Shown: positions 13,301 through 23,046 of the stretch, piece by piece
How positions within the stretch are numbered: position 1 is the stretch's first letter
How the letters are laid out: each line of letters opens with the position of its first letter
NCBI GenBank assembly: GCA_013398295.1
Contig: VZSF01002047.1
Location: forward strand, 62,001 to 126,000
DNA: 64,000 nucleotides
Direction of reading: 5' to 3'
DNA from: Chionis minor
Lineage: Eukaryota; Chordata; Aves; Charadriiformes; Chionididae
Made by a program: the position numbers and the translations under genes
The notes under the pieces: model-generated
Told to the model about the DNA's origin: nothing
Seen by the model: the letters and a program-made list of their open reading frames with translations, nothing else
The model's database searches: none

Positions 13301-16300
13301 CAAATAATCACTTGCAACTTGCACAGGATTTTCCATCTCATGAGCTCCCCCTGACTCAGCTATTAAATAAATTAAGGTTCCAAACGGCCACGCGGATTTG
13401 AGAAGTCATCATTCCCATTCTACTGACAGAGAAAAGCCGAGCCCGTGGATGAACAGAAGGACTGTGAGAAGAAAAAAAACCCATCTGAATCAAGACCTCG
13501 TGCATGGGTTACAAAAGGTTCTCCAAAGCCCGGAGTCAGCAAAGCACTTTGGCATGTTCAATGGGAATGGGCAGATGTACAGGCTGAGAGTTAATAGACA
13601 AATATCTTTTGCCAAACACATCAGGAGATTACAGGTTTATTCTTTCAATCTCGGCGAGTTAGACACTGTGCCTGCAATTTTACTGGTAATGGAGGCAAAG
13701 CAAGACAGAAAGACTTTCCCCAAAAAGTATTAAGAAAAGAAGACTGAGGAATATTGGAGCTTAATGTCATCTACCTTAATTCTGTGCGGGTAAAATACTG
13801 AGACGTTGTAATTTTGGCTACAAGACACGCACTGTGTGTGCGTTAGCAATTTAGGCAGATTTGCCAATGCACCCCAGCGCTGCTTTGCAGCTTATCCACA
13901 ACTCCAGTGGGAACAGCTAGTGAACGAAGACTGTTAGTCATACTGACTAGGAAGGTGCTTTAAATGAGGACAGATGCCTTCTATCCTTAAAGCAGAGACT
14001 ACCAAATTAATTTAACTTACGGTTTACAGCAAGCATGAACTAAGCCCAACACTCCAGAGACAACAGGTCAACGCTCAACTAGCTGTTCATGCCATTTAAC
14101 TCACTGCTGCTGACAAGCAAGCAGAGACAGGCAAAGACTTAAGGCATAAACATGGAATGCTGTTATACCACCGGCAGGACATTCCACATGTACCACCTTG
14201 CGGTGAATAAGAAGCTTTTGGAGATGAAAGCTCTGCAATTATTTTCAAAAAATATCTTCTAAGTGTATTTAGTTTCTATTGCGTGTATTAAGACTAATAC
14301 GCCTTGAGAGAACAAAATCCTTACCAAGAAAATCAGAGTCAAAGGAGGCAAAAAGAAGATGAGACGACATACCATCCTCATCTCTTGATCTCACACGCTC
14401 AAGGCCAGCTACACCACCATGCTTTGCTCATTTCACAAAATGCTGAAGGAGCAAACTGCTGCTGCTTGTACCCATGGCAACTCCAGTATAAGCACTACGG
14501 TGATGGGTCAACACAGGACAATTTTGCAGTAAACTTCTGCAGATGTCTAACACGTGAGAACTGCAACAACACACCTACTACACATTTCTACTCCCAAACA
14601 CCTTTCTGTTTGTCAACAAGTTCCTCCGACGTGTAAAAAACAGGCCTAACGAAGCATAAAAACATTACTTTGTTTACACCCAATGCTCCTTTTTATAAGA
14701 AGGTGAACATTAAAGGAATGGGAAGTTTTAAAAGCATGGCATTTAAACAAAAGCCACGATGCAAAGTATTTCACCTATCAGATCATATCTCAACTGGGAA
14801 CTAAAAAACAGTCTCCTCTTCTTGCAACTTACCTCCTCTTGAAATTTCTTCAGCTGTTGTTCATATTCTCTAATCATGTCCTGTTTGGCTTTTTCCATGT
14901 CTGCTACCTGGTGACGCAACATGCCAACCTGAACGAAGAGTTAAAAAGCAAATAAATGAAACAATAGAAGTGGACTTTATTGTCAGTAGGTACTGGGCTT
15001 AGTTTTCATTTCATAAATACACATGACAGTAGGAGTGGTAAATGACTATTAAAAGATCCTAATTCTGTTAACAACTGCGTGTTTCAATGGGGTCACTCGC
15101 TCTGAATCAGACTAGGTCTGTGCCTAAATCTTTGGTAGGCTGGGGTCAGAACTGCTTCTGTTCTGCCTCCTTGTTTCCAGCCAGCTTCTGGCTTTCTTTT
15201 TTGGGGATCAAACTGACGGTTTGGGCTTGTGTCAAAAGGCTACTTTTCTGATATTTTCATCAAATTCTTCACAACCACACAGAAGGGCAACGAAACTGGT
15301 GAGGGGTCTGGAGAACAAGTCTGATGAGAAGCGGCTGAGGGAGTTGGGATTGTTCAGCCTGGAGAAGAGAAGGTTGAGGGGAGACCTTCTCACTCTCTAC
15401 AACTCCCTGAAAGGAGGTTGTAGTGAGGTGGGGGTCAGTCTCTTCTCCCAAGTAACAAGAGATAGGACAAGAGGAAATGGCCTCATGTTGTGCCAGGGGA
15501 GGTTTAGGTTGGATATTAGGAAAAACTTCTTTACGGAAAGGGTTCTCAAGCACTGGAACAGGCTGCCCAGGGCAGTGGAGGAATCAGCACCCTTGGAGGT
15601 ATTTAAAAGATGGGTGGACATGGTGCTGAGGGACATGGGTTAGGGGTGGTTTTGGCATAGGTTTATGGTTGGGACTCGATGATCTTGAAGGTCTCTTCCA
15701 ACCCAAGTGATTCTATGATTTCAAGCTACCTACCAAGAGAAAAGGTGGCCATGTCGCTTCCTTACTGCGCTTTCCTTCCTTACTGGAGCAGAGATTGCAA
15801 ATAACACATGGAGATGAGAGGGACAAAGAAAGAAATGGGGCTTTGAAACTCATGGGGAAGACTTCCCTTATACTGATTCGACTTCTCCGTTGACTGAGTT
15901 TGGTCTTTCTTTTTTTTTCCCCCCTCATCCACAACCCAGAGTGGCCACCTTTCTAACTGCAGGTCCACAGGACAACAAGCCAACAAATTAAAATTAAAAG
16001 AAACCACCACAAAATTTATACCAGTGAACCAAAAGCATGCAAGAGCAGTTGTGACTTTAACCATAATTTACAGCTCAATTTTGAAAACCGGTGGTTAAGA
16101 AGTATTTCAAAAGTGTCTCGAGAAAACACAATTGATAATAACAATTCTAACCTCTATGATAAAAATCACTGTTCTTGTAAATTAAAACCCTGTGGCATGA
16201 CTCCAGATTTAATAACTGTAACAAAGACATTCATTCCAGAACTTGCCATGCGGACCTGCCCATATTAACAAGAAACCACAGAGTTCTTAACCCACTGTTG

Positions 16301-19272
16301 CTACAACCTGTCACATTTCTCTTTATTTGACTAGATTCCACACCAAATTCCTAAAAGCTATGGCAGTACTTAGGTAATTCTGATGATGTATAGTTGTACA
16401 TGCACCTAAAAAACCCAACTGCTTGTGCAGTTATCAGCTGGCTTTCAACCCCAGAACTAAAAGCAACTTCCTCAGAGAGCTGCCAAAACATAATTTGTAG
16501 CAAAGAGTCTGCTGAAAGATAGGATACAGCAACTGTAAACACAAGGACAATCTTCAAACACTTTCAAAAAAAGTTAATGTGGCCAGATCTTAAGATACAG
16601 CCATCCAGACTCCTGCTGGTTTCCTCTGACCCAAGAAAATATACATCAGTTCATCTGCACAAGAGAAAGTTTACGGTCTGCATCCTATGCAAAAATTTCA
16701 CTTACTGATACTTCTCCATCAATACAGACATTTTCTGCGCTTCCCCCATGCCTGTAATTAAAGGCTACAAAACCTGAGCTGCATGCAACAGCCCTCAGAG
16801 AATCTCTCAGCAATATCTTGGTGCAGTTTACCCTATGAAATGTTTTTTTCTACCAAGGACTGCAGGGTGCTGGGCCGTCGATTACTGTTGTATCCAGATT
16901 CAGTGTCTCCGGGCTCTCTCTAGAGGACGATTCAACCTGTGAGCTTCCACCAACTCGCAGGGAGCTGATCACTTGACTCTGATTGAACTACGAATCTGAC
17001 ACCTTGTTCCAACAGGCTCCTTTGTAAATTCTCTTCCTGATTTCCAATTATGAGACTGGCGACCGTTTCGCTTAGCACAGCTCTTGACTAATATGTTAAC
17101 CCCTTGTTTTGGCTTAGCATTTTAAACATTAAAAATTAAAAAAAAAAAAAAATCAAAACTGACAAAACAATACCCAAAATGAAGTCCATGCAAAGTCAAA
17201 CTCTGAAATTCAGGTTCAGCCTTTATATTGTGTTGTAATATGTAAGACACACAGGTCGACGCCAATCAGAAAACGGTTTGAACCCGAGGTACCTCTTTGT
17301 GTTTTTCCTGCAGAGTGGCCCTGGCAGAGGCAAGTTCCTGCTCTCGAGCACTCAGACAAGCTTCCAAAGCCTGCGTCTGTCCTTCCCACTCAGATTTCTT
17401 GTGAGCCACCATAATGTCGATCTGCTTCATCAGCTCCTGCAGCTCCGCCTCGCAGGAAGTCAAGAACCCACCACTGGAAGGGAAAGAGCGTGAAGTTACC
17501 AAGGAGGCACCACCCAACGCGGTCACGGTGTCCCACACCGACCAAGTCAGCAGGACAAACTGGTATGCACCATGGGAACCACTCGGCACCCACAGGGCTT
17601 TGAACTCCACGCAAATCAGCTTGTGGAGAAATACACTTAATCCTTAGGCGTTCATCCCATTCTCCAACATGCAATATCTCACTATGCTCATATCACCGGG
17701 CAGGGACCTAAATTTGGCAATGACCAATGAAGAATACTTGTGCAATCCCAGTGAGAACAAATGATCTACGCAATTCTAACGTAGGGGGTTTGTCTTCTTT
17801 TCAGAGAAGCACTACAAGCACCTATAAGCATCCCTTTGTCTCAGACCTATGCATTACCTATGTAAAGTGGAGCATGTTTTTAGCCATATTTTGTATTTGC
17901 CTTAATTGCTCTCCAGGCAGAAGCATTTTATACCAAGTTTCAGTCACCAGAGAAATCTTACAGCCAAGCTATCAGCTCCTGGAAACAGAAGTTTATCACA
18001 AATGCCGACAAACCCCTAAGTAGAGAGGGTTGGATGACAACATGATAATGAAGAATAAAACATTCGCAATCCATTGGGGAGAGCACGCTCCCTGGCGTCG
18101 CTGCAATTTCTAATTTGGTGCAGTAATTATTGAAGCCAATTCAACTAACTCCTCTAAAACTTCACAAGCTGCTAAGCCAGAGACAATATTACGGCTTGCA
18201 AGATACAGCCCTGGAGGGCAGTGAACTCCATGATGATCTTTACCCCCTTAATTTGCCTGTCAAACAGGAAGCACTGAAAAGAAATGGAAATCAATAGGTT
18301 AAGGGATTGAAATTTCTCTGTTCCCCCAGAGCATATGTACACTTCACAACTTGGCAGTTTTTCTATAGGGAAAGAAATACTTCTTAAAGGAGCCAAAATC
18401 AGTTAAATTTGAAGTTCACCCTGTCCTGTGAGTTAACCAAAAAATAGCAGCTATTATGCAAAGCAAGAACATTTCCTTCACAGCATCTGCTAATATAAAG
18501 CTAAACTTGATTTCTGCAACCAGAAATCTGTAGAAGATACGGTACAGGAATTCTGCAGAAGATATGGTATTGGTAAACTTGCGCCACATTCTCAAAGGTG
18601 ACTATTAAAATGGCATCAGGGACTTTTGCTTCATGCTTGTTTAACACGTAAAACATTTTTTTCCATTATCGGCACTAAAGTCTCTCCCTGGGATCCAAAA
18701 GTCTAGATACTTTCACCTAAGACAGAGCATTAAGGTTTCTTGAGAGATGAATGGGACTCTGCAGTTTCAACGCGGCAGGAAATAATCACATGTTTTCAAT
18801 AAAAACAGGTAACAAAGTCATGTCTTGTTAACCTTGCCAGGTTGTTACCAAAAAAAAAAAATTTATTCACACCTTTAATTACTACTGCTCCTGACGTTAG
18901 AAGGTATGAAAGGTTTACAACAACAACAACAACAAAGAAAGAAGTAAGGTAGATAAGTAAGGAAGATATAAAACTAATTTTCTAAGAATTAAGACTATAA
19001 TATCTGATCAAGGATTATTGGAAAGCCAGCTTACCCAGTGATTTTGCCGCGGCACCACCTGAAGGCCACTGCACACTGTATTTGTCCACCAGCACGCGCT
19101 AGTGGACTAACTCCAAAGCCCTTATTTAAGAAATGTAAGCTTCACCTGATACCAGATGATTCTGAATAAGAGGGAAAGTTAATACTTAAATGATTTTGAA
19201 TGATTGGTGTATACTGTTGCATACATACCTCCCCTGCCCACTTCTCTGCATTCCTTCCAGCAAAGCCTCCAT
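1026..19272 (-). CDS. CEP63: CEP63, centrosomal protein of 63 kDa (3'-incomplete, 13 coding exons)
   Basis: Coiled-coil centrosomal protein. In other vertebrates it partners CEP152 around the parental centriole, supports centriole duplication and is an ATM/ATR checkpoint target. Coding exons (minus): 19272-19229, 17473-17293, 14928-14833, 12567-12442, 11560-11447, 9014-8781, 8521-8376, 7567-7433, 6783-6669, 4848-4651, 4211-4125, 2095-1890, 1326-1026. They join in frame to 661 codons. The start MEALLEG and the block [20 protein letters not shown] match the known N-terminus, and [20 protein letters not shown] and [14 protein letters not shown] match internal family blocks. Nearly all of residues 15-540 is heptad-like, charged helix; residues 545-661 are Ser/Glu-rich and poorly conserved. 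Human CEP63 is about 703 aa. The missing ~44 residues (one exon) are not visible in bases 1-1025 and should lie just outside the window. Introns run to several kb; one holds a CR1. Identification is very secure. Confidence 0.97.
1890..2095 (-). CDS. CEP63: CEP63 coding exon 12
   Basis: 206 nt, residues 493-560 plus two bases. It starts [20 protein letters not shown] and continues with [11 protein letters not shown], equivalent to the family's [20 protein letters not shown]. This is the region bearing the CEP152-binding helix in mammals. Acceptor GTTAG, donor TACAG|GTGAGC. Confidence 0.93.
3033..3128. repeat. poly-T followed by A/CAAA-rich low-complexity tract
   Basis: About 13 T, then about 80 bases of A-rich sequence with repeated CAAA units, in the CEP63 intron between exons 11 and 12. 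Possibly the eroded tail of an old retroelement, but no body is recognisable. Confidence 0.75.
4125..4211 (-). CDS. CEP63: CEP63 coding exon 11
   Basis: 87 nt, residues 464-492, starting [20 protein letters not shown]. Acceptor TTCTTCAG, donor GAG|GTATGC. Phase 0 at both ends. It matches the family segment [13 protein letters not shown]. Confidence 0.95.
4651..4848 (-). CDS. CEP63: CEP63 coding exon 10
   Basis: 198 nt, residues 398-463, starting [20 protein letters not shown] and including the hallmark [14 protein letters not shown]. Acceptor CCTCCAG, donor CGG|GTAAAA. Phase 0 at both ends. Confidence 0.96.
6669..6783 (-). CDS. CEP63: CEP63 coding exon 9
   Basis: 115 nt, residues 359-397. 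It starts inside Ser359 (AG|C) and continues [20 protein letters not shown] to KAEIKK. Acceptor CACCCAG, donor AAG|GTAACG. Confidence 0.93.
7433..7567 (-). CDS. CEP63: CEP63 coding exon 8
   Basis: 135 nt, residues 314-358 plus two bases, starting [20 protein letters not shown] and ending EVTHLEN. It aligns with the moderately conserved middle of the coiled coil. Acceptor TGCTTAG, donor AACAG|GTAGCC. Confidence 0.93.
8376..8521 (-). CDS. CEP63: CEP63 coding exon 7
   Basis: 146 nt, residues 266-313 plus two bases, starting [20 protein letters not shown]. Acceptor GTGCAG, donor ATCAG|GTACCA. It exits in phase 2, matched by the next exon (AG|G, Arg314). Confidence 0.94.
8781..9014 (-). CDS. CEP63: CEP63 coding exon 6
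   Basis: 234 nt, residues 188-265, starting [20 protein letters not shown] and including [17 protein letters not shown]. The acceptor is a TAGCAG tandem (NAGNAG): use of the upstream AG would add one Gln, starting at 9017. The 9014 start fits the family alignment better. Donor GAG|GTCAGT. Confidence 0.93.
10950..10980. repeat. poly-A and (GAA)n simple repeat
   Basis: Seventeen A residues followed by four GAA/GAAG units, in the CEP63 intron between exons 5 and 6. Confidence 0.85.
11447..11560 (-). CDS. CEP63: CEP63 coding exon 5
   Basis: 114 nt, residues 150-187, starting [20 protein letters not shown] and ending EQSELIQ. Nearly identical to the mammalian block. Acceptor TTGCAG, donor CAG|GTACAA; phase 0 at both ends. 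Confidence 0.97.
12442..12567 (-). CDS. CEP63: CEP63 coding exon 4
   Basis: 126 nt, residues 108-149, beginning [20 protein letters not shown]. Acceptor CTTGCAG, donor GAG|GTATGA. Phase 0 at both ends, so skipping it would keep the frame. Confidence 0.95.
14833..14928 (-). CDS. CEP63: CEP63 coding exon 3
   Basis: 96 nt, residues 76-107, beginning [21 protein letters not shown] classic coiled-coil heptad pattern flanked by TTCAG and GTAAGT. Phase 0 at both ends. Confidence 0.95.
15281..15720 (+). mobile_element. CR1 LINE 3' fragment
   Basis: CR1 non-LTR retrotransposon 3' end in sense orientation, antisense to its host CEP63 intron. It encodes the C-terminal tail of CR1 ORF2: [35 protein letters not shown] and [20 protein letters not shown] are visible. 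The 3' end is GGTCTCTTCCAACCCAAGTG followed by ATTCTATGATT. The 5' truncation at about 15281 is typical. The tail frame is still open, so the copy is relatively young. Confidence 0.95.
17293..17473 (-). CDS. CEP63: CEP63 coding exon 2
   Basis: 181 nt, residues 15-75. It holds the most conserved block of the protein, [20 protein letters not shown] followed by [17 protein letters not shown]. Acceptor CTTCCAG|T, donor GAG|GTACCT; it ends in phase 0. Confidence 0.96.
18917..18936. repeat. (CAA)n microsatellite
   Basis: About six CAA units in the intron between CEP63 coding exons 1 and 2. Confidence 0.9.
19229..19272 (-). CDS. CEP63: CEP63 coding exon 1 (start codon)
   Basis: Encodes [14 protein letters not shown] plus two bases of codon 15. 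The ATG has G at -3 and +4, a good initiation context. The donor is GAG|GTATGT. It carries the translation start and joins the next exon as AG|T (Ser15). Confidence 0.93.
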
Positions 19273-19297
19273 CACCAAATCCGGGTGGCTCTAGCAG
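19273..19297 (-). other. CEP63: CEP63 5'UTR part of the start-codon exon
   Basis: The 25 bases before the ATG follow a TTTCCTAG acceptor-like site, so the exon probably starts at 19297. The upstream non-coding first exon would then lie in the CpG region near 22 kb, perhaps inside the N gap. This is inferred from the splice signal only. Confidence 0.5.
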
Positions 19298-21225
19298 CTA
19301 GGAAAGCACACAAAAGCAGCGGTCACCCATGACACCCAACTGCAGAACAAGCAGAAGTCCACAGAGGAAAGAAGTTAAAAAGATTACAGTTAGCACACAA
19401 TTACAGGTGAAGAGAACAGTGGTCACCTTCATGAACTTACAGGCCAAATATCCGACAAATAAAGGAAAACAGATTTTTCTACCGCAAAAAAACCCAAACC
19501 AAAACAAAGCCCCAATACAATCGTTCAGCACTATCAAATTGCAGCAATATAATCATGGGATCTAGTGAACAGAATAACTCAAAACAGCAGCAGTGAAAGA
19601 GAATCTGCCCTTCAGCAAATGGGTGAACTCAACACACTGGGACTAGCAGGTCCCCTGGCTCCTGGGTGCACCAAGCTGTGGAGGATCTGTGACACTCGGG
19701 GACTTCCAAAGGGGCCAGCCCCAGATCCGCCTCTGACAGGGGCATTTGTCTCTTCAGAGAAAAAACCACGAGCACCTTGTAGCAAGCAGCAGTAAGAATC
19801 TCCCCCTAGATGATGTCTCTCACAGGTCTCTATCGCAAAGGTTTATAGTAGCAGCAATACATCGTCTTAGTTAAAGATGACACTCTTTAAGTCGTGAACA
19901 CACATATGTATGCACACGCATCGAAGCTTCACATACTTGTGAAGCAAGAAAAGTTAATGTTAAAGGCAAAAATGAGGAATGAATAAAAAAAACAAAGAAA
20001 TTTACCTTGGAACCACTCCTGGAAAGGCAGGAGTTATTTCAGTGGCTCCTCCATGAAACTGTGGCTCTCTACCAGAAGAATGGTTAAATTCACCCTGAGG
20101 ATACAAAACTACATTTTGGTTTCGTTCTGCGGAGGTATTCACAAAATCTTCTGTTTCCAAAACACCTATGCACTTTCTCAAGTATTTAGAGACAGATCCT
20201 CCCAACATCTTTCCTCAAAGATTACTATGGCACTATTAAGCAATCAACAAAAGCGGGAGCACATCACAGAAGGTGAGGCTCGCAGAAACGCAGACTCAGC
20301 TTTGCTCTCTTTCACTTCCATCAGAGCTTCTGTCCTGCTCCTACAGCATTTTAAAACTCCATCCAGAGATTAAAGCCTGTCCTTGGGAATTCAGGTCTGT
20401 TTTAAACCACGCACATATAAAAAAATATGTATTTCACTGAGGGGGGAGAAATAAATATCTTATCCCTGTTCCGACAGAGTGTTTTTTCTCTCTTTGGTCC
20501 TGTCTGTACGTAACAAAACTCAATCAGTATGCGGAACATCTTTGCTGTAGTGCTGATGGCAGAGCTGCTGAGGAGAGCGGAGCAGCAGATCCCCAGAGCT
20601 GCCGACAGCACTCCCAGAGTTCTCCAGGTGGCAGGAGCGGCCGTTAGCCAGGGGCAGCTCTTCTGCTTCATTCCAATCACTCTCACAGAATCGATTTCCA
20701 GCGATTCCAGCGGGATTTCACTGTCCACCACAGAGAGCGCCTGTGCCAAAACTCAAAGAGAAAATCCTGAGAGCAATCCAGGCTCTTTATCAGCAGCTCC
20801 TTCCACGAGAGGCTGGGACCAGTTCAATGCTGGTGGCCACGAGGAGCCAGATAGTGTCCAGCGCTGCTTCCGTTAGGCTTTAAGCAGGGTCCCGGGGTAA
20901 GACACCCGAATCGGGCAGCTTTGCACACCTACCACTCGCCCCGGTTTGGGGGAAAGCGCGTTACAATCAGACACCTGTAACCCAGCACGGACGCTACACC
21001 AGGTCTGTCGGCTTAGTATTCTACTCTGACCCATTCAGGTCTGACTAACGAGGCGCAACTACCTACCGAACTCACGACGCGCCAGTTACAGGCGGCGAGT
21101 AACGATCCATAGGGATACAACGAGAGGAAACAACCTCTGCTACTGACTACAGCTGAAGCAACCACAGCTGGCCTGGCGCTTCCGAAATTGAAGAAAAGGG
21201 AAGTTTGGTTGGGGGGGGGGGGGGG
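19298..21225. other. CEP63 5' intron/flank, no gene seen
   Basis: AT-rich intronic sequence turning GC-rich and CpG-rich from about 20.5 kb. No exon could be supported. It ends in a run of 15 G at 21211-21225 that runs into the N gap. Confidence 0.6.
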
Positions 21226-22056
21226 NNNNNNNNNNNNNNNNNNNNNNNNNNNNNNNNNNNNNNNNNNNNNNNNNNNNNNNNNNNNNNNNNNNNNNNNNNN
21301 NNNNNNNNNNNNNNNNNNNNNNNNNNNNNNNNNNNNNNNNNNNNNNNNNNNNNNNNNNNNNNNNNNNNNNNNNNNNNNNNNNNNNNNNNNNNNNNNNNNN
21401 NNNNNNNNNNNNNNNNNNNNNNNNNNNNNNNNNNNNNNNNNNNNNNNNNNNNNNNNNNNNNNNNNNNNNNNNNNNNNNNNNNNNNNNNNNNNNNNNNNNN
21501 NNNNNNNNNNNNNNNNNNNNNNNNNNNNNNNNNNNNNNNNNNNNNNNNNNNNNNNNNNNNNNNNNNNNNNNNNNNNNNNNNNNNNNNNNNNNNNNNNNNN
21601 NNNNNNNNNNNNNNNNNNNNNNNNNNNNNNNNNNNNNNNNNNNNNNNNNNNNNNNNNNNNNNNNNNNNNNNNNNNNNNNNNNNNNNNNNNNNNNNNNNNN
21701 NNNNNNNNNNNNNNNNNNNNNNNNNNNNNNNNNNNNNNNNNNNNNNNNNNNNNNNNNNNNNNNNNNNNNNNNNNNNNNNNNNNNNNNNNNNNNNNNNNNN
21801 NNNNNNNNNNNNNNNNNNNNNNNNNNNNNNNNNNNNNNNNNNNNNNNNNNNNNNNNNNNNNNNNNNNNNNNNNNNNNNNNNNNNNNNNNNNNNNNNNNNN
21901 NNNNNNNNNNNNNNNNNNNNNNNNNNNNNNNNNNNNNNNNNNNNNNNNNNNNNNNNNNNNNNNNNNNNNNNNNNNNNNNNNNNNNNNNNNNNNNNNNNNN
22001 NNNNNNNNNNNNNNNNNNNNNNNNNNNNNNNNNNNNNNNNNNNNNNNNNNNNNNNN
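21226..22056. other. assembly gap (831 N)
   Basis: Run of N between a 15-base G homopolymer and CpG-rich sequence. It probably hides the first non-coding exon of CEP63 and part of the shared promoter. A further single N is at 22401. Confidence 0.99.
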
Positions 22057-22470
22057 TTGGACGGAACCCCCCGCCGGGGGCCGGCCGCTCCCCAGGGCTG
22101 CCGCGACCGGGCACGGAGCGGGCGGAAAAGCAGGACCCGGGCCGCAGCAAGGGCTTCCCAAAGCATCCCGCGGCTGGAAGCGCGCTCCCGGCGGGCCGCG
22201 GACGGGCCTGGCGGAGGCCGCAGCGCGAAGCAGCGGGCACAGGCCCAGCCGCGGCGTCCCGGCCCCGTTTCCCGGGGAGAAGCTCCCCCGGCCGGGCTCG
22301 GCCGCCCGCTCCCCGCAAACACCCCCGCCTCCCATCGGTCGGTCGGTCGGTTTGTCTATCCGTCCGTCCGCCCGCCGCCAACCTCCGCTCCCGCCGTCCG
22401 NGGGAGGAAGGCAGGTCTTGGTTTTCCTCCTGTTTCACCGATTTCCCAGAGTTGGGGGTTTTAGGTGAGT
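22057..22470. promoter_or_regulatory. CpG-rich bidirectional promoter region of CEP63 and ANAPC13
   Basis: Very GC- and CpG-rich sequence with several GGGCGG/CCGCCC-like strings, lying between the two divergently oriented genes. In vertebrates CEP63 and ANAPC13 are head-to-head neighbours, so a shared CpG-island promoter is expected. A tandem GGTC run sits at about 22338-22351. The left part is lost in the gap. Confidence 0.7.
22401..22464 (+). other. ANAPC13: possible non-coding exon 1 of ANAPC13 (3' part)
   Basis: An AG|GTGAGT donor ends at 22464, at the edge of the CpG-rich block. The next acceptor (GTCGCAG at 22914-22920) starts the exon holding the ATG, so a 5'UTR exon ending here is likely. 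The transcription start is unknown; the left border given is arbitrary. Confidence 0.45.
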
Positions 22471-22750
22471 TTTACGCAGCGTTAAAGGCTTCGTTCTGGC
22501 TCTTCCACCCCCCCAGGCTGGCGAGGGTGCACCCATCGGCGCTGGCAGCGAGCAGGTGACAAACCACCGGCGACGGTTCCGCAGGGAGTCGGGGGTGACG
22601 GGGGAGCCGCGGGGTCACAAGCCCACCTGAAGGTCCGTAGCTATAAACGCAACGTTCGTCTCTACAATTAATAATAACAGGCCGGTTTTATACATTCATC
22701 AACCTGCAGGTCAGCTTGGTGGCGCGCGTTAAAGGGGAGGTGGTTCTCCT

Positions 22751-22779
22751 GTGGTTATAACTCCTTTTTGTGGTTATAA
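22751..22779. repeat. two copies of GTGGTTATAA
   Basis: The 10-mer occurs at 22751-22760 and 22770-22779 (19 bases apart) in ANAPC13 intron 1. A TATATAA-like string follows at about 22785. Function unknown. Confidence 0.6.
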
Positions 22780-22838
22780 GCCCTATATAATCGGGGAAAA
22801 TCAAGGTTTCCCGTAAAAGCTCACGCTTAATAGGAATT

Positions 22839-22875
22839 GGATCAATTTGATCAATTTGGATCAATTGGATCAATG
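22839..22875. repeat. four-copy GATCAATT-type tandem array
   Basis: GATCAA begins at 22840, 22849, 22859 and 22868 (spacing 9, 10, 9), separated by TTT/TTG. It lies 45 bases before the ANAPC13 start-codon exon. Confidence 0.85.
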
Positions 22876-22947
22876 TTTGGGGACAGGGCTGTGAGAGACG
22901 GGACCCGCTTTGTGTCGCAGATTTAGCCGTGCTCGCCGTCAGCGAGG

Positions 22948-23046
22948 ATGGACAGCGAAGTGCAAAGGGACGGCAGGATCCTGGATTTGATCGATGACGC
23001 GTGGCGGGAAGATAAATTGCCGTACGAGGATGTGGCCATCCCTCTG
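22948..23046 (+). CDS. ANAPC13: ANAPC13 coding exon 1
   Basis: 99 nt, 33 codons, ending EDVAIPL. Donor CTG|GTAGGT; 27 bases of 5'UTR precede the ATG after the acceptor at 22920. Confidence 0.97.

Noticed and set aside
13398..13733. 111-codon plus-strand open frame in a CEP63 intron
   Set aside because: Composition and sequence do not resemble a protein family. A vague old SINE-like look could not be confirmed by eye.
21013..22468. Several 390-440 codon open frames on both strands
   Set aside because: They run through 831 N bases; the real sequence at either end gives no recognisable protein. Artefact of the gap and of GC-rich promoter DNA.
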